NCBI RefSeq assembly: GCF_032118995.1
Contig: NC_092661.1
Location: forward strand, 2,730,501-2,794,500
Length of the DNA: 64,000 nt
From: Asterias amurensis
Lineage: Eukaryota > Echinodermata > Asteroidea > Forcipulatida > Asteriidae
Direction of reading: 5' to 3'
The position numbers and the translations under genes were made by a program. The notes beneath the pieces are model-generated. The model ran no database searches. It saw nothing but the letters and a program-made list of their open reading frames with translations, and was not told the origin of the DNA. Positions 43,301 to 54,784 of the stretch are shown here, in pieces (within the stretch, counting starts at the first letter, position 1; each line of letters starts with the position of its first letter).

Positions 43301-43857
43301 TTGATCTATATTACGATCAGTAATCACTTATATTGTATTTTTCCCCAGAAGATGAGGCCACTTAGCATTAATGGGCGTGTTGAACATTCTTTCTCACACA
43401 TAAGCCGCAACCAACCAAGCGTGTCAAGAGTACTCTCTACTTGTATGTTGCGTACAAGTATAATTATGTGCCAGCTTGTACATGCCAGCTCCATATGTTC
43501 CGTCTTCCGTCTTTGTTCACAGCACAACTGAGTGGTAAAACACACCACTTGATGCCAGTGGTATGGCCTCATCTTCCCTGGAAGACGAAACAAATACGCT
43601 TAGAATGTTGTTACCCGTCGCCTCGCTCCCTCCCGTCGTCTTGAGAAAGCTCGCTAATTTCTCGTTAGGGGACCCACTCCGCCGGCGGACAGTAGAAATC
43701 CCTGGGACACCGGCCCAATGTCGGCACACGTTGGAAATTCCTATCGTATGTTTAAAATGTGTTTTGAAGCCGACGTTCAACGACGTTGGCTCAACCATAG
43801 AGGAATAACTTGGAAACTCCATGGCTCAACGCATGCATGTTAGCTGGGCACCTCCCA

Positions 43858-43985
43858 TCAGAGGCTGGCTGGGCGGCGTCTTCGCAGCCAGACTCGAGCG
43901 AGAAGAGCCACCAAGGTGAGAAGTTGCACCCCTCCCATCAGAATGAAGCTAATGGTATAACTACCATAAAGGTCGTTGATTGGCC
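43858..43985 (-). pseudogene. Orphan terminal exon of an SLC16-like transporter
   Basis: Acceptor CATTTCAG, then (phase 1) GPINDLYGSYTISFILMGGV, QLLTLVALLARVWLRRRRPA and SL-stop at 43858. This is the last transmembrane segment and basic tail, as in the last exons at 47121, 54785 and 63151. No other exon of this copy is found between 43985 and the next gene's last exon at 47121. It is a relic, or an alternative last exon of the gene at 47121-50563. The reading frame is open. Confidence 0.75.
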
Positions 43986-44140
43986 CTGAAATGAAATAAG
44001 ATATGAGGGGTCAGAATAGGTAGATATCCTGTGCATAGTCTCGTAAAAACACGTACATTCTTATAAGTGAAACAGAAATGTGAGATAATACTCAATAGCT
44101 GTGTGCAATTAACAACTTTTTTACCCAGTGTTTGATTGAC

Positions 44141-44620
44141 TAGACTTGATTCAAGTTCCGTTTTCGTGTGAGAGGTCCGTAAGCATATCGCGCCAACTAA
44201 CAACCAAGCCCGAAGCATGCAGTGCGCCCTCTCCGTCAAAATGTGGTCCCGAGAATGCGTGCGGAACAGGTTGGGGAATGCGCATGACAATACAATAGTT
44301 TTCTGGCGGTGGCACGAGATTGGTTGAATTGGTAATTCAACCAATCGAGGGCGTGCTTTGTTAACGTTCTCGTTTTCGTTCTCATTATCGAGGTCAGTGT
44401 GACCGTAGACTTGACTCGAATCTCCCAATCCCGTGCCATCGCCAGAAAACCAAGGTTTTGTGATGCTCTGCATTCCCCAACCTGTACCATTCTCGGGACC
44501 ACATTTTGACGGCGAGTGTGCACTGCTATACGGCTTGTTTGCTAGTAGCGTAGAGGGCGCGATACTCTTAGGGCCGGACCTCTCACACGAGAACGTGACT
44601 TGAATCAAGTCTAGTGTGAC
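44141..44620. repeat. Foldback element with GACTTGATTCAAGT ends
   Basis: TAGACTTGATTCAAGTTCCG and CACACGAGAACGTGACTTGAATCAAGTCTA-type ends are inverted. The inner arms (AAAATGTGGTCCCGAGAATG and complement) surround a GGTTGAATTGGTAATTCAAC centre. A shorter derivative is at 47441-47627. Confidence 0.8.
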
Positions 44621-44639
44621 TGGACTTTAGGACTATCTT

Positions 44640-45420
44640 TGTTACACCACCACAACCAAGATTCAACTATCGCGACAAACCATTAACGACTTGTTTACAA
44701 GTCTAGAATGAGAGGTCTGACTCCGTCAATACTCGGGAAGCTCTGTACAACAGTCGAGCATGATTATATCTCTAATAGTCAACATTCTACCACAATGGTG
44801 TTTTTCTGGATTGTGACATGAATTTCTACCAACTGATATTTTTGTATTGAATCTAGCCTTGCTCAAGGCAGTCGAATTATTCACTCCGAGAAAAGGACCG
44901 CCGCTGTATAAAAAACTCACCAGTCTACACTGTGCGTGAAATGTGTGTAACCACATCGTACGACACGATGCCCCCGTACACTATCCGTATGCGTCGGCCG
45001 TCCGCATGCGGTAAGTGGTACGAGTGCGAATGACTTGTGTGCACAGTAGTCGTACGATGTGACAGTGTGTACACGGCTGGGTCGTGCGGTGTGATAATAC
45101 AGGCACCACGCACAGTATACGAGTTGGTTTATAGCGGCGTCTTTCCGGAGTGTTTGAGCAAGGCTATTACTGAATCTGACATAATACGCTAAGGGTGTAC
45201 AATAAATGACTATCCCGTTGTTTTACTCCTTAAATGTGTCCGTATTCAACATTGCTTAAGTTGATGAGTCTTGTTTGTTGTCGTCGTATGTTCAATTAAA
45301 TGGGTCTTTGAATTGTACCACACTCTTGTCAAATAATATAGCCAACGTGTGTTTAAGGCCTATTTCCCGTGTCCATCTTCTGTGCGTTACCCGCCAGCAC
45401 TTGACTTTTAAGCGCGTCCT
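44640..45420 (+). other. Intergenic, nothing recognised
   Basis: No gene or bounded repeat seen. A stretch around 44940-45060 contains repeated CGTACGA and GTGTGTA words in both orientations, hinting at an old palindrome. Confidence 0.4.
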
Positions 45421-45690
45421 AAAACAATGACAGATATACATGAATTCGTTCATCAAATTATACATCTCATGGGCTCCATGTTATGCGTCATCCCAAAATG
45501 GAAGCCTCGTATTTGCCCAGATGCCTTTATGAACCCTACGTAATGCCCAGTTTGGGATAACCCAAACGTCATCTAGGTTGTTTTCCCTACCATATCCCAT
45601 GGGTTAACTATCTGGGCATACCCACATGGAACCCATAATGATTGTTTGGTGGAGAATCAAATAGGGCCCATATTGGATTAACTGCTTGTC
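45420..45690. repeat. Segmental repeat shared with the other transporter units
   Basis: ACAGATATACATGAATTCGT, CATCTCATGGGCTCCATG and ATGGAACCCATAATGATTG recur at 62459-62750 and, in part, at 53830-54060. It marks the 3' flank of each transporter unit. Confidence 0.75.
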
Positions 45691-45800
45691 TGTATTCATG
45701 TACCACTTGTAAATGAATGTCAGCCATATCAATTCAACTCAATTATTATAATATGAAGTTTATTTCATACTCGTTTTGGAAAATATTTCAATTATGAGAA

Positions 45801-46192
45801 TTAAAGACAGTGGACACCATTGGTAGTTGTCAAAGACCAGTCTTCTCACTTGGTGTATCTCAACATATACATTAAATAACAAACCTGTGAAAATTTGAGC
45901 TCAATTGGTCGTCGAAGTTGCGAGATAATAAAGAAAGAAAAGACAACCTTGTCACACGAAGTTGTGTGCTTTCAGATGCAAGTTGATTTCGAGACCTCAT
46001 CTGAATTTTAGAGAGATTCTCGAAATCAAATTCGTGGAAAATTACTTCTTTCTCGAAAACTACGTTACTTCAGAGGGAGCCGTTTCTCACAGTGTTTTAT
46101 ACTACCAACCTCTCCCCATTACTCGTAATCAAGAAAGGTTTGATGATAATAATTATTTTGAGTAATTACCAATAGTGTCCACTGCCATTAAT
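45801..46192. repeat. TTAA-MITE family 1, full copy
   Basis: TTAAAGACAGTGGACACCAT and TAGTGTCCACTGCCATTAA; TTAA at each border. About 390 bp. Confidence 0.88.
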
Positions 46193-46424
46193 CAGTACTT
46201 AGAAAGGTAAAGAAACCAAAAGCGCATATTATAGGCTTTAGAATTGTACAAAAATGAAATTGTTTTTAAGCAAATAATCCATAAATAATTAGGAAATAAC
46301 TATGTACAAGAGATGAGCGAGAGCTATCGTTCAAGAACTCATCTGTCAAACACATTTAACTACAAGAGCTATAAAACGTTAAACAAAACGAAATGAAACA
46401 GACAATGCCACCACGGTGGTACAG

Positions 46425-47170
46425 AGACAGTGGACACCGAGATGGGCACGGTGACATTTTCGGACATCCCCTCAGAGGCTGGCTGGACGGCGTCTTCGCA
46501 GCCAGACTAGAGAGAGTACAGCAACCACAGTAAGACAGTGGACACCTCCCATCAGAGTCTGGCTGGACGGCGTCTTCGCAGCCAGACTAGAGGGAGTAGA
46601 GCCACCATAATGAGACAGTGGACACCTCCCATCAGAGTCTGGCTGGACGGCGTCTTCGCAGCCAGACTAGAGAGAGTACAGCAACCACAGTGAGACAGTG
46701 GACACCTCCCATCAGAGTCTGGCTGGACGGCGTCTTCGCAGGCAGACTAGAGCGAGTAGATCCACCACAGTGAGACAGTGGACGCCTCCCATCAGAGTCT
46801 GGATGGACGGCGTCTTCGCAGCCAGACTAGAGCGAGTAGATCCACCACAGTGAGACAGTGGACATCTCCCATCAGAGTCTGGATGGACGGCGTCTTCGCA
46901 GCCCGACTAGAGCGAGTAGAGCCACCACAGTGAGACAGTGGACACCTCCCATCAGAATCTGGATGGACGGCGTCTTCGCAGCCAGACTAGAGCGAGTAGA
47001 TCCACCACAGTGAGACAGTGGACACCTCCCATCAGAGGCTGACTGGACGGCGTCTTTGCAGCCAGACTTGAACGAGTAAAGCCACCACAGTGAGACAGTG
47101 GACACCTCCCATCCTGAGCATCAGAAGCTGGCTGGACGGCGTCTTCGCAGCCAGACTAGAGCAATAAGAG
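46425..47170 (-). repeat. 80-base minisatellite derived from the transporter's last exon
   Basis: Nine copies (counting GTCTTCGCAG or GTCTTTGCAG) of an 80-base unit including CAGTGGACACCTCCCATCAG, TCTGGCTGGACGGCGTCTTC and GCAGCCAGACTAGAG. Read on the minus strand each unit encodes a version of MGGV..LTVVAL..LV.LRRRRP. The most upstream copy in the gene's sense (47121-47200) is the true 3' end of the exon at 47248. Because 80 is not a multiple of three, the frame shifts each unit; the rest lies in 3' UTR. Confidence 0.92.
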
Positions 47171-47440
47171 CCACCACAGTGAGAAGTTGCACGCCTCCCA
47201 TCATAATGAAGGTTATGGTATAACTACCCAAAAGGTCGTAGATTAGCCCTGAAATGAAATAAGATATGAGGGGTCAGAAGAGATAGTTATCCTTGGTGAA
47301 TAGTCTCGTAAAAAGACGTACATTCTTATAAGTGAAAAAGAAATAAAAGAAATGTAAAGACAAATACTTTATAGCTGTTTGCGTTATATAGTGTTGAACA
47401 ACTTTTTTTTACCAAAATGACGCCCTCATCAGTGTTTGAA

Positions 47441-47627
47441 TAGACTTAATTCAAGTCCCGTTCTCGTGTGAGAGGTCCCTGAGCATATCGCGCCAACTAG
47501 CAGACAAGCCGCATATAGCAGCGCGCCCTCGCCGTCAAAATGTGGTCCCGAGAATGCGTGCGTAACAGGTTGGGGGAATGCAGAGCTTTACACAACAATA
47601 GTTTTCTCGACTTGAGTCAAGTCTAGT
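47441..47627. repeat. Short derivative of the GACTTGATTCAAGT foldback
   Basis: TAGACTTAATTCAAGTCCCG to GACTTGAGTCAAGTCTAGTG, with the AAAATGTGGTCCCGAGAATG block in one orientation only. In intron 3 of copy B; compare 44141-44620. Confidence 0.75.
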
Positions 47628-48599
47628 GTTTGACTGACTCCGAACACCAATTATCACTTGACATGTCCCCATTGAACATAATGTAAGCAGTTAGTTTTAT
47701 CGGACTCTAACACTTACCTGGTAAATACAATGTGAAGAGCCCGGTCACTCCAGTGAACAATCCATTCCAACCCATAAAGAATCCCATTTGATCAGCACCA
47801 AATGACTCTATGATTACGAGGTCAAATTGTATGTGTACCATCACTTTGAAATATCCGTAGATGAAAGCTGCCACAAGAATTGGCCAAAAAGACATCAGCC
47901 AGGGGTCTATGAGATAATACAAAGATGACAAAAATAGTCCAAGTCCTAACCACGCAGAGTTGCTTAGACTTAGTACTCGAAAGTTTTTGACCAATGGCCC
48001 AACTGTTAAACTGCTAATTATTCTACCAATTCCATAACTGACGACACAGTTGGAAGCGTCTCCAAGTGAAAACCCCTTGGATACGGTTGTGTATACTACA
48101 AAATATATGATCCAAGCTACGTTCATCATCATCCAAATGTTGCACATGAAGATTATTAGCCAAAATGATGGTAAGGAGAATAAACCAAGCTTGAAAGTCT
48201 GGCTGATGAATGAGTGAGCACTGATAAAACAAGAGCAACAACGGCTGTTTGATGTTGCTTCTCCATCACCGGTGTCGTCATTTAAAGCAATTCTTTGATA
48301 TTCTTCGTTACTTCTTTTTACAGCGGGTTCTTTCATTAAAGCTCCACAGACAGCAAGATGGGAAAATATCGCCCCAAGTAGCAGCATGGTTCCCCTCCAG
48401 CCGTAAACATCCAAGAAGAATTGCGTTAAGGGTACACATGTGACGAAGGCAAGGGAACCGCCAAGTATTCCCACGCCGAAAGCTGTTGTGCTTGCTTCCT
48501 TAAAGCAGCGTCCAACCAATTCTTTACTAACAATAAGTGAAAAACCAACCGCAGGCCCTGTTTGGAGTGGAAAATATCAATAGTTATAGTGTTGTCAAA

Positions 48600-48780
48600 A
48601 GAAACTCAGGTTTACATCCTGCCCAGCTTACATGTATCGTCGGCCCAACGTACACATTTTTGGTTAGGCAACCGTTGGCAAGAGACGTTGCTATGATGAT
48701 GATTTTTCCATCGGGCCAACGTCGAGGACGTTGATCCAACGTTGACCCGACCCCACTCTGACGTCGGACTTCAAAACACT
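48600..48780. repeat. GTTGGCC/CCAACGTTG repeat, copy 1
   Basis: CATGTATCGTCGGCCCAACG, then GATCCAACGTTGACCC. It is found at the same intron position in copy C (56515-56640), so it predates the gene duplication. Confidence 0.7.
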
Positions 48781-48818
48781 CCGTTCGCCATTTTATTTCT
48801 TCTTAATTTTTTTTTTTT

Positions 48819-49198
48819 AAAGCAGTGTACACTATTCGTGAATTAAAAGTATTTATTAGTATTAAACCTTACTTGGTGACGAGTAATTGGGAGAGGTTGG
48901 TGGTAAAAAACATTGTGAGAAACGGCTCCCTCTGAATTGGAGTAGTTTTCGAGAAAGAAGTAATTTTCCACGAATTTGATTTCGAGACCTCAGATTTAGA
49001 ATTTGAGGTCTCGAAATCAATCATCTGAACACACACAACTTTGTGTGACAATTGTGTTTTTTCTTTCATTATTCTATTCTTACTTCGACGACCGATTGAG
49101 CTCAAATTTTCACAGGTTTGTTATTATATGCATATGTTGAGATATACCAAGTGAGAAGACTGGTCTTTGACAATTACCAATAGTGTCCACTGTCTTTA
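48819..49198. repeat. TTAA-MITE family 1 in copy B intron 2
   Basis: AAAGCAGTGTACACTATTCG and CAATAGTGTCCACTGTCTTT plus AA. Absent from the equivalent place in copy C, so it inserted after the duplication. It ends 38 bases from the exon 2 donor. Confidence 0.85.
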
Positions 49199-50077
49199 AA
49201 GTCATAACGCAGTTTTTGCTTCCATGTCTTACTTACCGGCAGCTAGAGTTAGAAGAACCGTTATCTGAGACAAACTGGTGGCAAAAGCCGAAGCTATCAT
49301 CGAACCACCGACGAGTAACCCACTCACCATGACCACAACTCGCACTCCTAGTTTCTCTCGTAGTGGAGAGGCAAATAAAGCTGTGCAATTAAAGACAAGA
49401 ATAATAAAATGTGTAGCTTGGTCATTGCACTGTTTATTTTTTCAATGTCTCTTTTATTTTTTAGTTCAAACTGTTGCCGGTTGTTTCCTTCATTCGTTTG
49501 CCTTTCTTCGGACATTTTCATGTGCTGCAGTGTATCAACCTTTTCCTTTTGCCTATCATATTATTGTATCAATATTTATCGCTATCTATATGAGGACTTT
49601 CCTTTGTTCCCCTATAGTGCTATTCACACGCCAGCAATTTAACTGGGGTCCCTTGCTTAATTTTAGCATGGTTGTAAAACGTAGCAATGTGTGACAAGAT
49701 TTTGCAAGAGAATTTGGAGAGTAGAAAAAAAGTTATCCTTTCACACACATTTTGTAAAATGTTACAACCGCATGCTTCAACTTAGCAAACGACCCTTTCT
49801 AAATTGTTCTCGTCACACTGTTTTGATTTTTTATTCTTTTCATCAGTTTCAGTTTTTCTCTGCTGTTCAACCCAAAAGTGTAATCGGGCAAATAGTCATG
49901 GTTTTGGCATGAGTCACCAAGGGCCTATTTATACGTATACCGAATAATAAAGATTCTTCAAATCTGGTTATATCATTTTGACATATTCACAAACAACCCT
50001 GACCACGGTGAAAGATCGTCTGCGAAGAATAGTCACAGTTTGCGGCCTTCTCACGGAACGCTATGTGACTTCGTACA

Positions 50078-50300
50078 CAATGGGTGCGTTCGATAGCTTC
50101 CCCGGGTCGACCCCGGTGTGCTCATCCGGGTGGTGTATCTTTTTTTCAGGACGAACGTGTACAGATAATAACCCACGTTCTTCCTGGAAAAAAAATTACG
50201 CATCCTGGTGAGCCCCTGCCATGAGCTAACGATCACTTACCCTTTCGTGGTGACGTCAGTGCACCTGGGGCAAGCACCAAGTGACCCGATCCACACCTCT
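50078..50300. repeat. MITE with GGTGCG.TCGATA ends, copy 2
   Basis: CAATGGGTGCGTTCGATAGC, TTCCCCGGGTCGACCCCGG and GGTGACGTCAGTGCACCTGG. Lies in intron 1 of copy B, next to the exon 1 donor. Confidence 0.7.
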
Positions 50301-50582
50301 ATTTTTAGTGTTTACAATCAAATTATTTTACCTGAAATCTGCATACTGGCGTCTATAATAGCAATCATCCAGCCAACTAACCAAGTCGAAGCGTCGAATT
50401 GTTCTTGTAGAGTTGGTAACATCACAGCAAGACCCTTAATCAATCCTATCCACGCTATCCATGATGAAAATAAACCCAGAACAGCACACCATCCAAGAAG
50501 ACCGCCATCTTTGAAGGTTTTAACAAACCAACTTGATACACTTTGGAAAAAACTGTACTCCATTGTCGTTCTCTTTTCTTGT

Positions 50583-50760
50583 TGTAGTTTGGTTGTCACT
50601 GTGGTGCTTTTCCAATAGGAATTTATTCGGAGGTCCGTTTCATCAGCAGGTTCCGTATGGCGATTGTCGCATGTGCTGGACGTAGATGCACGGTCTTATT
50701 ATACAGCTCTATGACTTTGATCAAGGTCCTTTTGTAGACTTGATTTCAAGTCTGAGATTA
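50583..50760 (-). promoter_or_regulatory. Conserved upstream block of copy B
   Basis: GGCGATTGTCGCATGTGCTG and TTTGATCAAGGTCCTTTTGT, AGACTTGATTTCAAGTCT are kept, with small changes, upstream of copy C (60000-60200). Located just 5' of exon 1 on the minus strand, so it is a candidate promoter or 5' UTR. No core promoter motif is certain. Confidence 0.45.
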
Positions 50761-51141
50761 GCAAAACAATGCTAGCAATGTGCTAAAGGCTAGACCATAT
50801 ATAGCCTTTAAGTACTTCAAATCCAGACTTATGCCGTTGACCTAGGGATCATCTCATCCACAAAGCACATTGTTAAAATTTAGGTAGCTCGGTGCATGCA
50901 TGACATACTGTACGTGTTTAGAAAACCACCCAATGCGTGATTTAACAGTGAGTATAGATTTGTAAAAGGTCTGAAGGCATATGATAGCTAACTGAGACTT
51001 CATGGGGTATTCATCGACACACTACAGTGACCTTGTACACGCAATGTTCAGTGATTGTACAGTATTGCCATCCAACTAGATGAGATCAAAACAAGGTACA
51101 CAATTCCCGACAACAAAAAGAAAAACCATGTGACCTTATTG

Positions 51142-51533
51142 TTAAAGGAACACGTTGCCTTGGATCGGACGAGTTGGTCAAAACAAAAGCGTTTGTAACC
51201 GTTTTTTATAAAATGCATATGGTTGGAAAGATGTTTTAAAAGTAGAATACAATGATCCACACAAGTTTGCCTCGAAATTGCGTGGTTTTCCTTCTACTGT
51301 GCGAACTAACATGGTCGGCCATTTATGGGAGTCAAAATTTTGACCCCCATAAATGGCCGACGTGTTAGTCGACAAGGTAAAAGGAAAACCACGCAATTTC
51401 GAGGCATGTTTGTGTGGATCATTGTATTCTACTTTTACAACATCTTTCTACCCATATGCATTTTATAAAAAACGGTTACAAACGCTTTTCAAAGACCAAC
51501 TCGACCGATCCAAGGCAACGTGTTCCTTTAAAT
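51142..51533. repeat. TTAA-MITE family 3, copy 2
   Basis: TTAAAGGAACACGTTGCCTT and AAGGCAACGTGTTCCTTTAA are perfect inverted ends with TTAA. Centre TTATGGGAGTCAAAATTTTG / CATAAATGGCC forms a hairpin. Confidence 0.92.
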
Positions 51534-51690
51534 AATTGTTATGAACTCTGTATAATTGGTTTTATATTTTGAATAAGGGAATAAGAGAAGAGACGAGGTC
51601 AAAATCATTGCAGCATTTGTGCGCATGTACAAGTAAATACACAAATAAAAACAGAACATCTGTTTAGCTTGTGTTTGTCTTCCAAACCAA

Positions 51691-52055
51691 TAAAGGCACT
51701 GGACGCTATTGGTAACTGTCAAAGACCAGTCTTCTCACTTGGTGTTTCTCAACATATGCATAAAAAAGATACCTCATTTTAGCTAATTTGGTCGTCGAAG
51801 TTGTGAGATAACAATGAAAGAATAAAACACACTTGTCACTCAAAGTTGTGTGCTGTCAGATGCTTAATTTCGAGACCTCAAATTCTAAATCTGAGGTCTC
51901 GACATGAAATTCGCGGAAAAATACTTCTTTCTCGAAAACTACGTCACTTCAGAGGGAGCCGTTTCACACAATGTTTCATACTATCAACCTCTCCCCATTA
52001 CTCGTTACCAAGTAAGGTTTTATGCTAATAGTTATTTTGAGTAATTACGTACCAA
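51691..52055. repeat. TTAA-MITE family 1, worn right end
   Basis: TAAAGGCACTGGACGCTATT at the left; the right end fades at GAGTAATTACGTACC. Confidence 0.8.
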
Positions 52056-52413
52056 AAAATTGTTTTAAAAGGAGTACAGCGCCCCAGTTACTGGGTCTAG
52101 TTGTGAGTATTTAATATTAAAATGACTATAATGAGAGTTGGGTATGTTGACAACCGACTCTCTCCGCGATTCTCGCAACACTGGCGGTATTCTTGCGAGA
52201 CTGCTGGACCCCACGAGACTACAGCTCTCGCACTTTAAAGTCCATGGCCCTTTTCGAAACCACAGCTTCACCTTTGGATTCGGCCTCCGTTCTCTCGTCC
52301 TGAATCCCTGAGCATGTACCAAAAGCACGCGCAGTTTGTTGAATAGGAGACTTTGGAACGCTAGGTGGCAGGGACCAGGTAAATGTCCTTTACGTAGTTT
52401 TGAGCACGCGCAC

Positions 52414-52780
52414 ATTAAAGGAACACGTTGCCTTGAGTCGGACGAGTTGGTCTATAAAAAGCGTTTGTAACCGTTTGTTATAAAATGCATATGGTTAGAA
52501 AGATGTTGTAAAGTAGAATACAGTGATCCACACAAGTTTGCCTCGAAACTACGTGGTTTTCTTGTAACTTTGCGAACTAACACGGTCGACTCCCATAAAT
52601 GGCCGACCGTGTAAGTCGACGAGGTAATAGGAAAACCACGCATTTTTGAGGTTTATTTGTGTAGATCATTGTATTCTACTTTTACAACATCTTTTTAACC
52701 ATGTACGACTTTTATAACAAACGGTTACAAACGCATTTCAAAGACCAACTCGACCGATCCAAGGCAACGTGTCCCTTTAA
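52414..52780. repeat. TTAA-MITE family 3, copy 3
   Basis: TTAAAGGAACACGTTGCCTT and GCAACGTGTCCCTTTAA with TTAA both sides. Inserted 270 bases upstream-side of copy 2's neighbour, in the same orientation. Confidence 0.9.
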
Positions 52781-53020
52781 TACCGAGAACAATGGATTTC
52801 ACCTGGAAGTCTGCTGCCACCAAGCGTTCTGAAAGTCCCCTATTGATGAACATTGCTTAGTGTAATCCCATGAAATGGTCTTCAAATTGTACCACAAACC
52901 TGTTGAATACTATATTGCCTAGGCCTATACTTTATACCATTTTGGCCTATATTCACCCTTTTCATCTTTTGGGTGTTATACTCTCACAGGTGACTTTTAA
53001 GCACCTCCATGAAGAACCAG

Positions 53021-53177
53021 CCGCCGATTTCACGAAACGCTAGGATTAATCCTATCTCGAGTTGGGACGAGTAACTATTTCTAAAGTAGGATTAATACAC
53101 TGTTACAGTACAAGGCTGTGACTCGTAATAAGTCTTAAGATTAATCCTAAGTTAGAAGAGTTTGGTGAAATCGACGG
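53021..53177. repeat. Short MITE with GCCGATTTCACGAAACGCTA ends
   Basis: GCCGATTTCACGAAACGCTA, GGATTAATCC at the left; GGATTAATCCTAAG and TTGGTGAAATCGACGGC at the right. A half copy is at 60998-61075 in the next unit. Confidence 0.8.
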
Positions 53178-54600
53178 CAGCCACTTTTGGATGCGGCTAA
53201 TGTCGCGTATGAATCCCTGGGATATTGTGCCCCCTGACCGTTGGGCGGAGGGCAGAATTCCCTGTGACAAGAGCAGTGAAAAACAGTTTTATTTTTACAA
53301 ATTTAGTGAAATTTAGTTCTGGAAAGTTATTTTTGTACTGCTTCGTATGATGCTCATCTAAAAGAAAAACAAAAACATTATGTATATAAACTTCACACAA
53401 AAAACGTATATAAGTTGATAAATTGTGGTAATAATATCATATAATTTTTTTTTTTAAAGTCACCTGGAAATAATTTGTTTTTCTTCAAACATAAGAGTAT
53501 ATTTATGTCGATGAACAATAAAATAATGTGTTGAGTAATAATTGTTTGTAACGGTTTATATGTTTAAAAAATAGATAAAGTTGTTTGGGGGTGACTCCGC
53601 CTACCCCTTTTGTGACGTCAATCGAGGCAGACTTTGCCTAGGTCTTACATCAAACACACGTACGTGCCAGTACATGCAAGTCCTAGTCGTGAGTTTGTAC
53701 GTTTCGAAAAAAAAAAAGTTGTTTCTTGCATTTGTCCGGCAATGTCGACCAGGTGTCATTGCTGCTGGATGAAGTAAATAACCAAATGTGGGGTCAGTTT
53801 GCACTATGGTCCGGTCCGACGTCTTTTCCAGCGCTGTGCGGCGAGGTTATTTTTCCATAGACATCAGATGTATCCCATGGGCTATTTTTATTTATTTATA
53901 TTAAATCTGTAGACAGGCACAATAGTTACAAGTTGTACAGGGGCTGTCAAGGTTAAAACAAAAGTATCTGGGCTATCTGGGCTACCTGGGCATACCCAAA
54001 TGGGACCATACTCGTTGGGTGCAGAATCAAATAGGGCCCATTTATTTTGACGTTTAATCCATACTCTTTTTGGGAAAATAATTCAATAAAATCAGAATTG
54101 ATCAGTACCTGGGTTACTAAATCAAAAGCGCCAAGGGCATAAGTATACCAAATTTAAATATTGTTAAAGCAAATAATACACGCATTGTTATCTCCGTCGA
54201 TAAGTGTGTTTGTTGTATTGCATTATCATTATTCCTTCAATGTATTATCCTGTGGTATTTCTATTATTGTCCCGCCCGCCTTCCCCTTTATTTATTTCAA
54301 CCACTGCATTGCTGGTATTTACTTTGTATTGCTTTGGAATGTCTATAGTATGCCCGGGTACCAACGAAGTGAGCGTTGGCTGCTTAATATATTCTTGCAG
54401 CGAACACCGTATGGGCGCATTTATGTTCCTGATTCCGCTGTGTTCTGTTCGAGTTTATTTTAGTTCTTTTCAGACATGTAATTTTCCGTAGCGATCTCCC
54501 TTTCACCTGTGTATTAAATGTTATACACCGAGTGCAAATAAATGGGAAAGCTCATCTAAAGGTCTCCGCCGTCTCCTTTGTACCGTGCATGTGACACACA
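53178..54600. other. Intergenic flank shared with unit D
   Basis: No gene. The TGACCGTTGGGCGGAGGGCA, GAATTCCCTGTGACAAGAGC and TATATAAACTTCACAC stretches recur at 62030-62190, and the AACCCATAATGATTG-type block recurs at 62640-62960. Part of the repeated transporter unit. Reading frames at 53581 and 54161 are short and unlike protein. Confidence 0.6.
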
Positions 54601-54784
54601 TTGCTATGAAATAACTATAGTACAAGCGAGCATCGAGAGCTATCGTTTAAGTACTTGTGTAAATAATGTCAAATACATTTAAACAAAGCGGAATGTAACA
54701 GAACAGCGCCACCAAGGTTAGACAGTGAACACCGCGACAGTGAGCATCGGGATTGGCTGTACGGATACATTTTCGGACGTCCCC

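Larger units (their letters stand above)
47121..50563 (-). pseudogene. SLC16/monocarboxylate-transporter-like gene, copy B, with a one-base frameshift
   Basis: Major-facilitator transporter of the SLC16 type (plasma-membrane carrier of small carboxylates or related solutes; substrate unknown). Exons on the minus strand: 50563-50332, 49380-49237, 48556-47718, 47248-47121. Exon 1 has the DGGLLGW form of the TM1 signature. Exon 2 has SPLREKLGVRVVVMVSGLLV. Exon 3 carries TM5-TM11, with a hydrophilic loop near GDGEATSNSRCC and SYGIGRI. Exon 4 has TM12 and a basic tail. Compared with copy C, exon 3 is one base short near 48541 (GGTTTTCAC against GGTTGTTCAC). With the acceptor at 48557 the frame is lost before LVGRCF. 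Either a young pseudogene, a homopolymer sequencing error, or rescued by other splicing; the rest of the frame is clean, so decay is recent. Confidence 0.8.

Noticed and set aside
43563-43822. Opposing frames of 81 and 101 codons
   Set aside because: No recognisable domain, no splice context, overlap in opposite directions; chance is likely.
44236-44523. Overlapping minus-strand frames of 95-215 codons around 43961-44608
   Set aside because: They run through a foldback element and a terminal exon in several frames; no domain or splice support.
48249-48443. Plus-strand frame over transporter exon 3
   Set aside because: Antisense shadow of the SLC16-like exon.
51353-51535. Frame [20 protein letters not shown] seen in several places
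   Set aside because: It is translated MITE family 3; similar frames at 11549 and 52452 have the same origin.
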